Under the pieces are notes generated by a model, which was given only the letters and a program-made list of their open reading frames with translations, ran no database searches and was not told the DNA's origin. A DNA stretch of 64,000 nucleotides from Stieleria sedimenti (GTDB taxonomy: Bacteria; Planctomycetota; Planctomycetia; Pirellulales; Pirellulaceae). The stretch is taken from assembly GCF_025060895.1 (NCBI RefSeq), contig NZ_JANZKV010000144.1, positions 1 to 64,000 on the forward strand, in the 5' to 3' direction. Positions within the stretch are counted from its first letter, which is position 1, and each line of letters opens with the position of its first letter. The position numbers and the translations under genes are program-made. This document shows positions 45,402 to 53,927 of this stretch, piece by piece.

Positions 45402-46499
45402 GTGAGACTCACCCTTCGGTTCCCCTCCTTCGGACTTGTCTTTACATCCGTCTTCATCTTTCAACTCGCCGCAGCCGGATCTGCGGTACACGGGCAAACG
45501 TCCCCTTCCCGATCCTGGTCCGTTTTCGCGGGAACGGGAAAAACGGATGCTCCGATCGCCGTCCGACCCTCGGATCCCAAGGCCGTTGCACTGCAAAATG
45601 TTTATGGCATCGAGGTCACCGCGGACGGGATCTTTTTCAGCACCGTCGACGACCATTCGATTTGGAAATCGGATCATGACGGCACGACGATTCGGCGGAT
45701 CGCCGGCACCGGAGAAAAGGGACTCAGCGGTGACGGAGGCCCGGCAATCGAAGCGACGTTCAATGCGCCGCACGAAATCCGCGCCGATCGCGACGGCAAC
45801 TTGTTTGTCGCCGATACACGCAATCATTGCATCCGTCGCATCGATGCGGCCAGCGGAGTGATCGAGACGCTCGCCGGGGACGGAGTCGAAGGGTTTCGTG
45901 GCGACGGGCAGACCGCAGACAAGGCCCGCTTCAGCCAGCCCCACAGCATCGTGCTCGATGGCGACGGAGGCTTGTTGGTTGCCGACACCACCAATCATCG
46001 ACTGCGGCGGATCGATTTGGAAACCCGGATCGTGACCACCGTCTCCGGCGACGGTCAACGCAAGCTTCCCGAAGAAGGCAAGATGGCATCCGACGTTTCT
46101 GTCTTCGGTCCGAGATCGCTGGCCATCGACGATCAAGCGATTTGGTTGGTGCTGCGCGAAGGCAACAGCGTGTGGAGAATTGATCGTCAATCAGGCCGGA
46201 TCCGTCGTGTCGCGGGAACGGGAAAACAAGGACACAGCGGCGACGGCGGCGATCCGTTGTCGGCAACGTTCCGGGGCCCCAAGGGCATCGCGGTGGATTC
46301 GGCGGGCAACCTGTTGGTGGTGGACACCGAAAACCAGGCAATGCGCTACGTCGACTTGGGAAGCAACGTCATCGAAACGATGAAGATTCCCTTCAAAATG
46401 AAGCGTCCCCATGGCACCGCTGTGCTGTCGCGGGAAGGCAATGAGGACGTGTATTTCATTTCCGATTCAGAAAACCACCGCGTGCTGGCCGGGCGGTAA
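45402..46499 (+). CDS. Secreted NHL-repeat beta-propeller protein
   Basis: A 365-residue exported protein. GTG 45402 is chosen because AGGA lies ten bases upstream and it gives a signal peptide (LRFPSFGLVFTSVFIFQLAAAGSAVHGQ); ATG 45351 would add 17 residues before the signal. The mature part is an NHL-type propeller with several repeats of the form ADRDGNLFVADTRNHCIRRI near residue 130, LDGDGGLLVADTTNHRLRRI near 185 and VDSAGNLLVVDTENQAMRYV near 305, alternating with IAGTGEKGLSGDGGPA-like linkers. Such propellers bind ligands or proteins. Enzyme activity is not evident. It is 52 nt after rtcB and 77 nt before tex. Confidence 0.82.
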   Translation: MRLTLRFPSFGLVFTSVFIFQLAAAGSAVHGQTSPSRSWSVFAGTGKTDAPIAVRPSDPKAVALQNVYGIEVTADGIFFSTVDDHSIWKSDHDGTTIRRIAGTGEKGLSGDGGPAIEATFNAPHEIRADRDGNLFVADTRNHCIRRIDAASGVIETLAGDGVEGFRGDGQTADKARFSQPHSIVLDGDGGLLVADTTNHRLRRIDLETRIVTTVSGDGQRKLPEEGKMASDVSVFGPRSLAIDDQAIWLVLREGNSVWRIDRQSGRIRRVAGTGKQGHSGDGGDPLSATFRGPKGIAVDSAGNLLVVDTENQAMRYVDLGSNVIETMKIPFKMKRPHGTAVLSREGNEDVYFISDSENHRVLAGR

Positions 46500-46576
46500 A
46501 GTTTCGCTATAAATGCCGATCCAGGGAATACGCTTCGAAAACCGCCCCAGACGCACAAGGAATAGGTCGCGACGCC

Positions 46577-48727
46577 ATGGACGAACCAACACTGAAACGA
46601 ATTGCCGACGAACTCGATCTGCCGCTCAACAAGGTCCGTGCGGCGATCGAATTGCTCGATGCCGGCAACACCATCCCCTTTATCGCACGCTATCGAAAAG
46701 AAGCGACCGGCACGCTCGACGAAACCCAGTTGCGGGCGATTGAAGACGCGCTCGAGCGAGCCAATGCGCTGGCGGCCCGCAAGGAGACGGTGCTGAAAAC
46801 CATCGATCAACAGGGGCAACTGACCGAGGTGTTGCGAAAGCAGATCGAACAATGCGTCGACCTTCGCACACTCGAAGCCCTTTATCTGCCGTTTAAACCG
46901 AAACGACGCACGCGGGCCACGATCGCTCGGGAACGCGGACTCCAACCACTGGCCGATCTGATCCTCAGCCAGAAAAAACTAAATCGTTCCAAGCAGGAAG
47001 TCCTGCAAGACTTCGTCGCCCCCGACAACGAAGTCCCCGATGGCCAGTCCGCACTCGCCGGCGCGATGGACATCATCGCCGAGCAGTGGTCGGAAGACCC
47101 TCAAACGCGGACCTGGCTGGCTGACCAGGCCAGCAAGTTCGGCAAGGTCACCTCGGTCGTCAAACGAGGAAAAAAATCCGCCGAAGGGGCAGAGAAGTTT
47201 GACCAGTATTTTGAACGACAAGAATCCGTCAATCGCATCCCCGGTCACCGACTGTTGGCCATGCTGAGGGGCTCCGCCGAAGGGATTCTGCGTCTGGGCG
47301 TGGAACTGGAAGGCGATCGCGAGCTGACGGATTTGAAGCGAAAACTGGTGCCCAACCGGAACTCGGAATTCTCGGCCGAACTCAACCAATGCGTCGAAGA
47401 CTGCTATGAGCGATTGTTGATGCCGGCCACCGAATCGTCGGTCTTGGGACAGTTGAAAGAACGAGCCGATGCCGAAGCGATCGAAGTGTTCGGGAAAAAT
47501 TTGCGGGAACTGCTGATGGCTCCGCCGGCGGGTCCGCGTGTGACGATCGGGATCGATCCGGGGTTCCGAACCGGCTGTAAAGTCGCCGTGGTCGACGGGA
47601 CGGGGAAATTCCTTGAGAACGCAACGATTTACCCCACGCCACCGAAGAGCGATACCAAAGCCGCCGGCGACAAACTGTTGGCGTTGATCAAGAAGCATCG
47701 CGTGGAGCTGATCGCGATCGGCAATGGGACGGCATCGCGCGAAACCGATGCGTTTGTCACCGCTTTGATTCGAGACCATCAACTGGACATCACCAAGGCG
47801 ACCGTCAGTGAATCGGGGGCGTCGATCTATTCGGCCAGCGAGATCGCGGTGAAGGAGTTTCCCGACTTGGACATCACCGTCCGTGGCGCGATCAGTATCG
47901 CCCGGCGTCTGCAAGATCCGTTGGCCGAACTGGTCAAAACCGATCCGAAATCCATCGGTGTCGGCCAGTACCAGCACGACGTCAACCAAACCCAGCTGCG
48001 AAAGTGCCTGGACCGCACGGTCGAATCCTGCGTCAATCAAGTCGGTGTCGATCTGAACATGGCCAGTGTTTCGCTGCTGTCGCACGTCGCCGGCATCGGA
48101 CCGAAGCTGGCCGAACGGATCGTGGACTATCGCGATTCCCATGGTCGGTTTTCCAGTCGATCGGAGCTGACGTCGGTTCCCAAACTGGGAAAGAAGGCGT
48201 TCCAGCAAGCGGCCGGTTTTTTGCGGATCCGCGGTGGTGATCAACCGTTGGACCAGTCCGCCGTTCACCCCGAATGCTACCCATTGGTCCAGCGAATCGC
48301 CAAGCAACTGAAATCCGACGTGTCGGCGATCATCGGAAATCCACAGGTTTGTCAGAAAATCCGGGCCGAAGAGTTTGCCGATCAAACATTCGGTATTCCG
48401 ACGGTCAAAGACATCTTGGCGGAATTGGGCAAACCCGGACGCGATCCTCGGAGCGAGTTTCGGGCGGTCAAATTTGATGATTCGGTCAGCGAAATCGGCG
48501 ACGTCAAACCCAACATGGTCCTGGAAGGCGTCGTCACCAACGTGACGCACTTCGGCGCGTTCGTTGATCTGGGTGTCCACCAAGATGGTCTGATCCACAT
48601 TTCCCAACTGGCCGATCAATTTGTTTCCGACCCCAACGCCGTCGTTTCGGTCGGTGACGTGGTCAGGGTCAAAGTGCTGGAAGTGGACATCCCCCGGAAA
48701 CGGATTTCGTTGACCAGAAAGTTTTGA
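46577..48727 (+). CDS. tex: Tex family RNA-binding transcription accessory protein
   Basis: A 716-residue cytoplasmic protein closely matching Tex, a highly conserved nucleic-acid-binding factor of uncertain exact role in transcription and mRNA handling. Domain order is as expected: N-terminal Tex_N helix-turn-helix region (AIELLDAGNTIPFIARYRKEATG, about residues 22-44), YqgF/RuvC-like part (TIGIDPGFRTGCKVAVVDG near 321-339), helix-hairpin-helix motifs (VAGIGPKLAERIVDYRDSHG; LTSVPKLGKKAFQQAAGFLR) and a C-terminal S1 RNA-binding domain (MVLEGVVTNVTHFGAFVDLG near 647-666). The length is close to the usual ~770. The start at ATG 46577 is favoured by the conserved N-terminus. Confidence 0.96.
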   Translation: MDEPTLKRIADELDLPLNKVRAAIELLDAGNTIPFIARYRKEATGTLDETQLRAIEDALERANALAARKETVLKTIDQQGQLTEVLRKQIEQCVDLRTLEALYLPFKPKRRTRATIARERGLQPLADLILSQKKLNRSKQEVLQDFVAPDNEVPDGQSALAGAMDIIAEQWSEDPQTRTWLADQASKFGKVTSVVKRGKKSAEGAEKFDQYFERQESVNRIPGHRLLAMLRGSAEGILRLGVELEGDRELTDLKRKLVPNRNSEFSAELNQCVEDCYERLLMPATESSVLGQLKERADAEAIEVFGKNLRELLMAPPAGPRVTIGIDPGFRTGCKVAVVDGTGKFLENATIYPTPPKSDTKAAGDKLLALIKKHRVELIAIGNGTASRETDAFVTALIRDHQLDITKATVSESGASIYSASEIAVKEFPDLDITVRGAISIARRLQDPLAELVKTDPKSIGVGQYQHDVNQTQLRKCLDRTVESCVNQVGVDLNMASVSLLSHVAGIGPKLAERIVDYRDSHGRFSSRSELTSVPKLGKKAFQQAAGFLRIRGGDQPLDQSAVHPECYPLVQRIAKQLKSDVSAIIGNPQVCQKIRAEEFADQTFGIPTVKDILAELGKPGRDPRSEFRAVKFDDSVSEIGDVKPNMVLEGVVTNVTHFGAFVDLGVHQDGLIHISQLADQFVSDPNAVVSVGDVVRVKVLEVDIPRKRISLTRKF

Positions 48728-48796
48728 CCCCGCTGCGATCCGTTGATTTATAATCTGGCCCTCTCCTTTTGCACCTACCTTTTTTTGAGACACCTG

Positions 48797-49483
48797 ATGC
48801 TTCGCCGATCCTTGACGTCCCTGCTGACCGTTTTTGTCTTCTCTCTGTTGTCCACCACCGTGTCCCATGCCGATGACGGCTGGACGGAATTGTTCGATGG
48901 AAAAACCTTGGACGGCTGGTCCGTCAAAAGCGGCTTCGCGACGTACAAGGTCGAAGACGGCGGGGTGATCGTTGGTAAAACCGCCGCGGGAAGCCCCAAC
49001 TCGTTCTTGACCAGCGACAAGCACTACGGCGATTTTGAACTGATGTTTGAAGTCAAAGTTGATGACGGCCTCAACTCCGGCGTCCAGATCCGTTCGCTGC
49101 TGAAAAATGTCGACGCCAAGGACTCCTACGGCGGTCGGCTGTACGGACCGCAAGTCGAAATCGAATCCGGACCGGGACAAGCCGGCTTTATCTATGGCGA
49201 AGCCACCGGACGCGGTTGGTTGTCGCCCGAGCCCGAGTCGAAAGACACGTCGATCAACCAGCACGACCACTTCAAAAATGGCCAATGGAATCAGTACCTG
49301 GTCATCGCAAAAGGGCCGAACATCAAAGTCTGGATCAACGGCGAAATGATCGCTGATTTGACCGACGCTGAAATCTACAAGACCCATCCCAAGGGCATGA
49401 TCGGGTTGCAGGTCCACGGGATCGGCAAAAAGAAAGAGACCTACGAAGTCCGCTGGCGCAACTTGAAGATCAAGCCGCTATAG
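48797..49483 (+). CDS. Secreted DUF1080 (3-keto-disaccharide hydrolase family) protein
   Basis: A 228-residue exported protein. The signal peptide MLRRSLTSLLTVFVFSLLST sets the start at ATG 48797; a TTG at 48743 would add an unlikely leader. Residues about 27-225 are a DUF1080 jelly-roll: WTELFDGKTLDGWSVKSG, GDFELMFEVKVDDGLNSGVQ, YGPQVEIESGP, and the tail GMIGLQVHGIGKKKETYEVR. The family's concanavalin-like fold includes proteins acting on 3-keto-disaccharides and is abundant in planctomycetes, so it probably takes part in extracellular or periplasmic sugar processing; no direct proof for this protein. It ends the tex-proximal plus-strand run, before the repeat-rich gap. Confidence 0.9.
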   Translation: MLRRSLTSLLTVFVFSLLSTTVSHADDGWTELFDGKTLDGWSVKSGFATYKVEDGGVIVGKTAAGSPNSFLTSDKHYGDFELMFEVKVDDGLNSGVQIRSLLKNVDAKDSYGGRLYGPQVEIESGPGQAGFIYGEATGRGWLSPEPESKDTSINQHDHFKNGQWNQYLVIAKGPNIKVWINGEMIADLTDAEIYKTHPKGMIGLQVHGIGKKKETYEVRWRNLKIKPL

Positions 49484-49500
49484 CGCGACCGTGTTGGCAC

Positions 49501-49556
49501 CGGGTAGGGCATGCTGTGCATGCCAAGCCGGGTAGGGCATGCTGTGCATGCCAAGG
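49501..49556. repeat. 28-bp tandem repeat, two copies with internal palindrome
   Basis: Two direct copies (49501-49528 and 49529-49556) of a 28-base unit, each with a GGCATGC-TGT-GCATGCC hairpin, lie directly after the DUF1080 stop. Two adjacent equal hairpins may form a double terminator or be repeat residue. Together with the hairpin at 49645 and the half element at 49778 it accounts for the 341-nt gap before the ABC ATPase gene. Confidence 0.75.
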
Positions 49557-49644
49557 ACCTGGATCGCGGACTCAAACCGGCCGGTTGCCGTGCGACGCTG
49601 GAAACGCCAGCCTGAGGATAGCGACCAGTGCCCGATATGAATGA

Positions 49645-49718
49645 ACCCACCGATGGCAGCGCGAACCCACGGATAAAAGCAGCCAGGGATCCGTGGGTCC
49701 GCGCTGCCATCGGTGGGT
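49645..49718. repeat. 29-30-bp inverted repeat (hairpin), copy 2
   Basis: The arms (49645-49674 and 49689-49718) pair with a single mismatch around a 14-nt loop. The sequence is a close relative of the hairpin at 7555-7627, but differs at one base pair on both strands in a way that keeps the pair (G-C there, C-G here). Confidence 0.88.
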
Positions 49719-49777
49719 GTGATCGGTTGCTGGGACCGGACGGCTCGCGTCGTTCCGCCAACCTCTTCAATTGATTG

Positions 49778-49804
49778 TTAGCGGCAGGGCGCGAGCCCTC
49801 CGGT
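49778..49804. repeat. Half copy of the GCGGCAGGGCGCGAGCCC palindrome family
   Basis: TTAGCGGCAGGGCGCGAGCC and the following CTCCGGT match the arms at 1848 and 40791. Here the partner arm is missing, and the element ends 21 nt before the stop codon of the ABC ATPase gene. Confidence 0.78.
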
Positions 49805-49824
49805 CTTACGTTCGTGTCAATGCG

Positions 49825-50652
49825 TCATCCCTTCGACAACCCCAGCATCTCCGAGCGATACCATCCATCGTTTCGCGCATCGACGTGTACGTCGGCGCGG
49901 AACAACGACGAGATCCGTGGACCGGTCAGCCCTTCCGCCTTGGGGCCGTCGAACGTCACGCGTCCTCGATCCAGCAAAAGGACGTGATTCATCGCCGGTG
50001 GGATCTCGTCGATGTGGTGGGTGACCAAGACCATGGTCATCGCGTCTTGCTTGGTGATCGAATCGAGGATCTCCAAAAACAGGGCGCGGGCGGTCATGTC
50101 CAATCCGTTGGTCGGCTCGTCGAGCACAAAGATATCGGGATCGTGCACGATGGCTCGGGCGATCATCACGCGTCGTCGTTCACCGGTGGACAGCGTGCTC
50201 AGCGTGCGCCGGCTCAGGTCCGACATCTTGACCGTTTCAATGGCGCCGGCGATGGCATCGGCCATGGCCTGATCCACGCTGGGGCCAAATTCTTTCAAAC
50301 GTGTCGCCGTGAATCCGCTGGCGACCGCCTCGCTGACCGTCATCCGACCGGTCCGGCCGGAGCTGAACTCGTAGTCCAACGCCGGCGTTACGATTCCCAT
50401 CCGACGACGCAGCCGACCGACCTCCCAATCGGATTCCCCCAAAATTCGGACCGTGCCCTGGTGCCCCTGCGCTTCGACGGACGGATAAAAATCCCGCGTC
50501 AGGAGTTTCAGCAACGAGCTTTTTCCTGACCCGTTGGGCCCCAGCACGGCGGTGTGGCGTTTGCGCGGGATGCGGACCGATACCCCACGCAGAATGTGTG
50601 TCTGTTCCCGAAAGACCGACACGTTTTCGATTTCAATCAGTGGTGTGTCCAA
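49825..50652 (-). CDS. ABC transporter ATP-binding protein, ModF/YlmA-like
   Basis: A 275-residue cytoplasmic ATPase of the ABC superfamily. Walker A is GPNGSGKSSL (about residues 37-46). The signature is STGERRRVMIARAIV (in TLSTGERRR, about 155-168), close to the ModF/YlmA type and without a classical LSGGQ. Walker B is DIFVLDEPTNGLD (about 174-186) and the switch His lies in VTHHIDEIP. Starts are few: TTG 50652 (with GGAG about 12 bases upstream) is chosen because it begins just before the domain (LDTPLIEIENVSV); a far ATG at 50778 adds an unlikely 42 residues. No membrane partner lies nearby. It is divergent from the sulfatase at 50800. Confidence 0.8.
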   Translation of the reverse strand: MDTPLIEIENVSVFREQTHILRGVSVRIPRKRHTAVLGPNGSGKSSLLKLLTRDFYPSVEAQGHQGTVRILGESDWEVGRLRRRMGIVTPALDYEFSSGRTGRMTVSEAVASGFTATRLKEFGPSVDQAMADAIAGAIETVKMSDLSRRTLSTLSTGERRRVMIARAIVHDPDIFVLDEPTNGLDMTARALFLEILDSITKQDAMTMVLVTHHIDEIPPAMNHVLLLDRGRVTFDGPKAEGLTGPRISSLFRADVHVDARNDGWYRSEMLGLSKG

Positions 50653-50799
50653 GATGGATGTCTGCTCCAGAAAAAACGAAGAACGCACGGCGGAATCAAA
50701 TCCACAGGTGTCTGCGTTCAGCTTGTACAATATGAGCCACCGGGGCCGTTTCGTCGTCCCCTGTCCCCCACTTCCCACCTCGTATCCGCCCGATCCACC

Positions 50800-52362
50800 G
50801 TGAATCTTTTTCGATCGTCCTTTTTAAGACTCATGCAGGTCGCCTGCATTGTTTTCGTCAGCGATAGCGTGGCGTCCTCGGCAGACCCAGACGCCGGCAA
50901 AACGCCATCCGTTCGGCCCAACGTGTTGATGATCGCCATCGACGACTTGAACGATTGGGTCGAACCGCTCGGCGGCCATCCGCAGGTCAAAACACCCGCC
51001 ATGGCTCGACTGGCATCCCGCGGCGTCACGTTCACCAACGCCCATTGCCAGGCTCCGCTGTGCAATCCCAGTCGAACTGCCATCATGACCGCGCGTCGTC
51101 CCACCACGACCGGCGTCTACGGGTTAAGGCCCTGGATTCGCGACGTTGACGAATTGTCCGGGTTGGTCACCATGCCGCAACACTTCAGCGCCCATGGCTA
51201 CAAAAGCTTGATCGGTGGCAAGATTCACCACGGTGGAAACGGACGTCGCAACAAGCCGGCACAAGAGGCCGATGTGTGGGGGCCGCCGTCGTCGGTCGGT
51301 GCCCGGCCCCAACAGAAACTGATCGGACCCACCCCCGGCGGCAACAACCCGCTGATGGATTGGGGAACGTTCCCGCACAAGGACGAAGACAAGGGCGATT
51401 GGGCGATCGCCAGTTGGGCCGTCGACCAGCTTGACGAGTTGTCCAAAACACCCGACCAACCGTTCTTTCTGGCCGCCGGATTCTTCTTGCCGCACGTCCC
51501 CTGTTACGTGACGCAAAAGTGGTACGACATGTACCCGGAGGAATCGTTGATCTTGCCGCCGATCCTTGAAGGTGATCGCGACGACACGTCGGAATCGTCA
51601 TGGTACATCCACTGGTACCTGCCCGAGCCCCGGACGAGTTGGTTGCGGGAAAACAACCAACTGAAGAACCTGACGCGTTCGTATCTGGCGTCGGTCAGTT
51701 TCGTCGACAGTCAAGTGGGACGCATCTTGGATCAGTTGGATGCCTCCGGCTTGGCCGACAACACGATCGTTGTTTTGTGGAGTGATCACGGTTATCACAT
51801 GGGCGAAAAGGCGATCTCGGGAAAGAACAGTCTGTGGCGGCACAGCACTCGCGTCCCGTTGATCATCTCGGTGCCCGAGGGATTGACCGCGTTTGACGTC
51901 CCCGAAGCGGCCCAGTGCAATCAGCCGGCCGAGTTGCTCGACCTGTACGCGACGCTTTCTCAGTTGACCGGATTGCCGATTCCTGAGGGGCAGCAAGGGC
52001 TCAGCTTGGTGCCACAGCTCGTCGATCCCGACCAGCCGCGCGAACGCCCCGCCATTTGCACCCACAACGCCGGCAACCACTCGGTCTGCGACACCCGCTG
52101 GCGCTTCGTGGTCTACGCCGACGGTGCCGAAGAACTGTACGACACCGTCGCCGATCCGTTTGAGTACACCAACCTGCTGGCCCAAAGCGACATCAGCGAA
52201 CAACAGTCGGAGCGTTACCGCAAAGTGATCGACCGTTTAGCTGCGTATCTGCCCGAGCAGGAAGCGCCCTTGGCCCCTGGCAGCGCGGCACGCATCCTTG
52301 AAAAACGGGCCGACGGTTTTTACTGGGAAAACAAAAAGATCGTGCCCGAAGACAAGCTGTAG
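50800..52362 (+). CDS. Secreted sulfatase, iduronate-2-sulfatase-like
   Basis: A 520-residue exported sulfatase that hydrolyses a sulfate ester of a sugar. GTG 50800 gives a plausible signal (VNLFRSSFLRLMQVACIVFV); ATG 50833 lacks basic residues in front. The active-site Cys88 lies in C-N-P-S-R (residues 88-92) and is expected to be converted to formylglycine by an anaerobic or aerobic maturase not seen here. Metal-site regions are IAIDDLNDW near 46 and a late LWSDHGYHMGEKA near 325. The closest general type is iduronate-2-sulfatase-like (CxPSR, GYHMGE). It is 147 nt from the divergent ABC gene and convergent with the ROK gene. Confidence 0.93.
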   Translation: MNLFRSSFLRLMQVACIVFVSDSVASSADPDAGKTPSVRPNVLMIAIDDLNDWVEPLGGHPQVKTPAMARLASRGVTFTNAHCQAPLCNPSRTAIMTARRPTTTGVYGLRPWIRDVDELSGLVTMPQHFSAHGYKSLIGGKIHHGGNGRRNKPAQEADVWGPPSSVGARPQQKLIGPTPGGNNPLMDWGTFPHKDEDKGDWAIASWAVDQLDELSKTPDQPFFLAAGFFLPHVPCYVTQKWYDMYPEESLILPPILEGDRDDTSESSWYIHWYLPEPRTSWLRENNQLKNLTRSYLASVSFVDSQVGRILDQLDASGLADNTIVVLWSDHGYHMGEKAISGKNSLWRHSTRVPLIISVPEGLTAFDVPEAAQCNQPAELLDLYATLSQLTGLPIPEGQQGLSLVPQLVDPDQPRERPAICTHNAGNHSVCDTRWRFVVYADGAEELYDTVADPFEYTNLLAQSDISEQQSERYRKVIDRLAAYLPEQEAPLAPGSAARILEKRADGFYWENKKIVPEDKL

Positions 52363-52380
52363 GGATTCGGGGCGAAGGGT

Positions 52381-52535
52381 ATTAGCGGAACGGCGCGAGC
52401 GGGCTGTCGATTGAGTCGGGATCTGCTGAGTCAATGGTGAGCCGTTGGCCGTAAGGCCTCGGGCAGCGTCGCAGTGCCCGGCCGCTTACGCGTCGCGGCT
52501 CACAAAAACGACAGCCCGCGAGCCGTCCGGTTACG
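52381..52535. repeat. Composite palindrome, GTGAGCCG...CGGCTCAC with outer arms
   Basis: The inner stem (52437-52503) matches 1944-2011. The outer arms GCGAGCGGGCTGTCG (52396-52410) and CGACAGCCCGCGAGC (52509-52523) also pair. It follows the sulfatase stop by about 20 nt and is followed by the opposite arm of another palindrome family at 52556-52600. Together they fill the 289-nt convergent gap with the ROK gene. Confidence 0.78.
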
Positions 52536-52555
52536 CTTCAAAAACACCTCCAAAC

Positions 52556-52600
52556 ACCGGAGGGCTCGCGCCCTGCCGCTAAAAAATGCTTCACAGCGTT
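52556..52600. repeat. Opposite-arm half copy of the GCGGCAGGGCGCGAGCCC family
   Basis: ACCGGAGGGCTCGCGCCCTG plus CCGCTAAAAAATGCTTCACAGC equals the right half of the element at 40754-40878, including its outer arm. The left half is missing. It lies just beyond the end of the ROK gene. Confidence 0.8.
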
Positions 52601-52651
52601 GCCGTTCGGGGGCATGGACACCAAACAAGCACCGCCCCGTTCGTTGCGGCG

Positions 52652-53761
52652 TTACAGCGCCGCGGTGTACGCAAATGCGAGTGCACCGATCACGGGGGAT
52701 TCGTCACCACAGCTCGAAAATTCCAGGCAATCCAAGTCCCTGAATCCATCGAGCGCGTATTCTCGATAGGCTTCTTCGGCGATCCGTTTGTAACGCGTTT
52801 TGACGTCGGCGGAGAGGTCGCAGACGCCTCCGCCGATGATCAGCAAATCAAAATCACCGACGTAATTGAGGTCCAGCAGTGTGATCCCGAGGGCACGGGC
52901 CTGGTCATCAAACAACTCCATCGCCAAGGGATCGCCTTGGGATGCCAAACCCCGCAAGGATTTGGCTTTGTCGCGGGTTGATCCGGCAACCGATTGCAGC
53001 GGATGGTCTGCCCATTGAGGCAGCGTTAGCCGGTATTCCAACTGGTGGGTCAATCCGGTCAGCGAAATCGCCGACTCGGCGGTGCACATCGCATTGCCGA
53101 CGCGCAGTTGTTGATCATGTTCGTATCGAAAGGCATAGGGGGGAAGCAGCAGGTGTCCCGCGTGCCCGGCTCGTCCTTCTTTTCCACGCACGACGCGGCC
53201 GTCTTGGACTTGTCCGCCGCCCAGTCCCGTGCCGACGATCAACATGAACAGCGACGACAACGCCTTGGGGCCGGCGGCCATCGGTCCGACGCGATCCCAG
53301 GTCACCGCACCGCTGCGAATCGAGTACTCGCCGTACGCCGCTGCCTGGCCGTCGCCGATGTAGTGAACCGATGCCCGGGGTGACCACTGGCGAATCTTTT
53401 CTTCCAGCGTGGCGCGAAAGGGAAATCCGTTCCACAACGCAGGGTCCAAGTTGGGCGTATTGCGGAGCACGCCATCGAGTGTCGCCGGTCCCGGGGTCGC
53501 CAATCCTACATCGATGATGTCTTCGGTTGTTCCCCCGAGTGCGGTCAGCCCCGTTTCGATCTGGTCCAAAATGGCCTGGGAGGTGGACTGGGGGCCTTCC
53601 GCTGTTCGCGACTCGAACTGCTCCGATACCACGACGACTTCGCGTGTGTCATTTCCGATCGCGATCGTCGTGGTCGTGCCACCAACATCAATGCCGATAC
53701 GATACTTCACTACTTCGGTGTCCGTTTGCAAGGCCAGCGTCGTGGCTTGGACGGGAAACAT
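52652..53761 (-). CDS. ROK family protein (probable sugar kinase)
   Basis: A 369-residue protein of the ROK (repressor/ORF/kinase) family. Residues about 20-30 (YRIGIDVGGTTT) bind the ATP phosphates, a second phosphate loop is GTGLGGGQV near 180, and the catalytic-region signature GRAGHAGHLLL is near 198. The ROK CxCGxxGC zinc motif is not evident; AMCTAESAISLTG stands at the usual place, so zinc binding may be lost. No DNA-binding helix-turn-helix precedes the kinase part, so a kinase acting on glucose, N-acetylmannosamine or a similar sugar is more likely than a repressor. ATG 53761 (GAGG five bases upstream) is chosen; GTG 53710 and an in-frame extension to 53842 are alternatives. It lies among sulfatases. 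Confidence 0.82.
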   Translation of the reverse strand: MFPVQATTLALQTDTEVVKYRIGIDVGGTTTTIAIGNDTREVVVVSEQFESRTAEGPQSTSQAILDQIETGLTALGGTTEDIIDVGLATPGPATLDGVLRNTPNLDPALWNGFPFRATLEEKIRQWSPRASVHYIGDGQAAAYGEYSIRSGAVTWDRVGPMAAGPKALSSLFMLIVGTGLGGGQVQDGRVVRGKEGRAGHAGHLLLPPYAFRYEHDQQLRVGNAMCTAESAISLTGLTHQLEYRLTLPQWADHPLQSVAGSTRDKAKSLRGLASQGDPLAMELFDDQARALGITLLDLNYVGDFDLLIIGGGVCDLSADVKTRYKRIAEEAYREYALDGFRDLDCLEFSSCGDESPVIGALAFAYTAAL

Positions 53762-53927
53762 CCCGTCCTCACCCGGCGTGTCATTCCGAGGAGACTTCTG
53801 CCGGTCGGTTTTCAAGCATCCCGGCGGAAGGATGATCGGCAAGCATATACGTTTATGCGAAAGTTTCCAAACCCATTGGCTTAAACGCCCGATCGAGGTT
53901 TGGGGCCATCGCCGATGGGTGTGCGTT

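Noticed and set aside
46979-49417. A very long open frame (812 codons) on the minus strand opposite tex and the DUF1080 gene
   Set aside because: It lies antisense to two well-recognised genes (Tex motifs; DUF1080 jelly-roll). Its product has no family features. High-GC codon use on the sense strand commonly opens the opposite frame.
50653-50778. ATG 50778 as the start of the ABC ATPase gene
   Set aside because: It would add about 42 residues in front of the conserved N-terminus and almost reach the divergent sulfatase start. TTG 50652 fits the domain edge.
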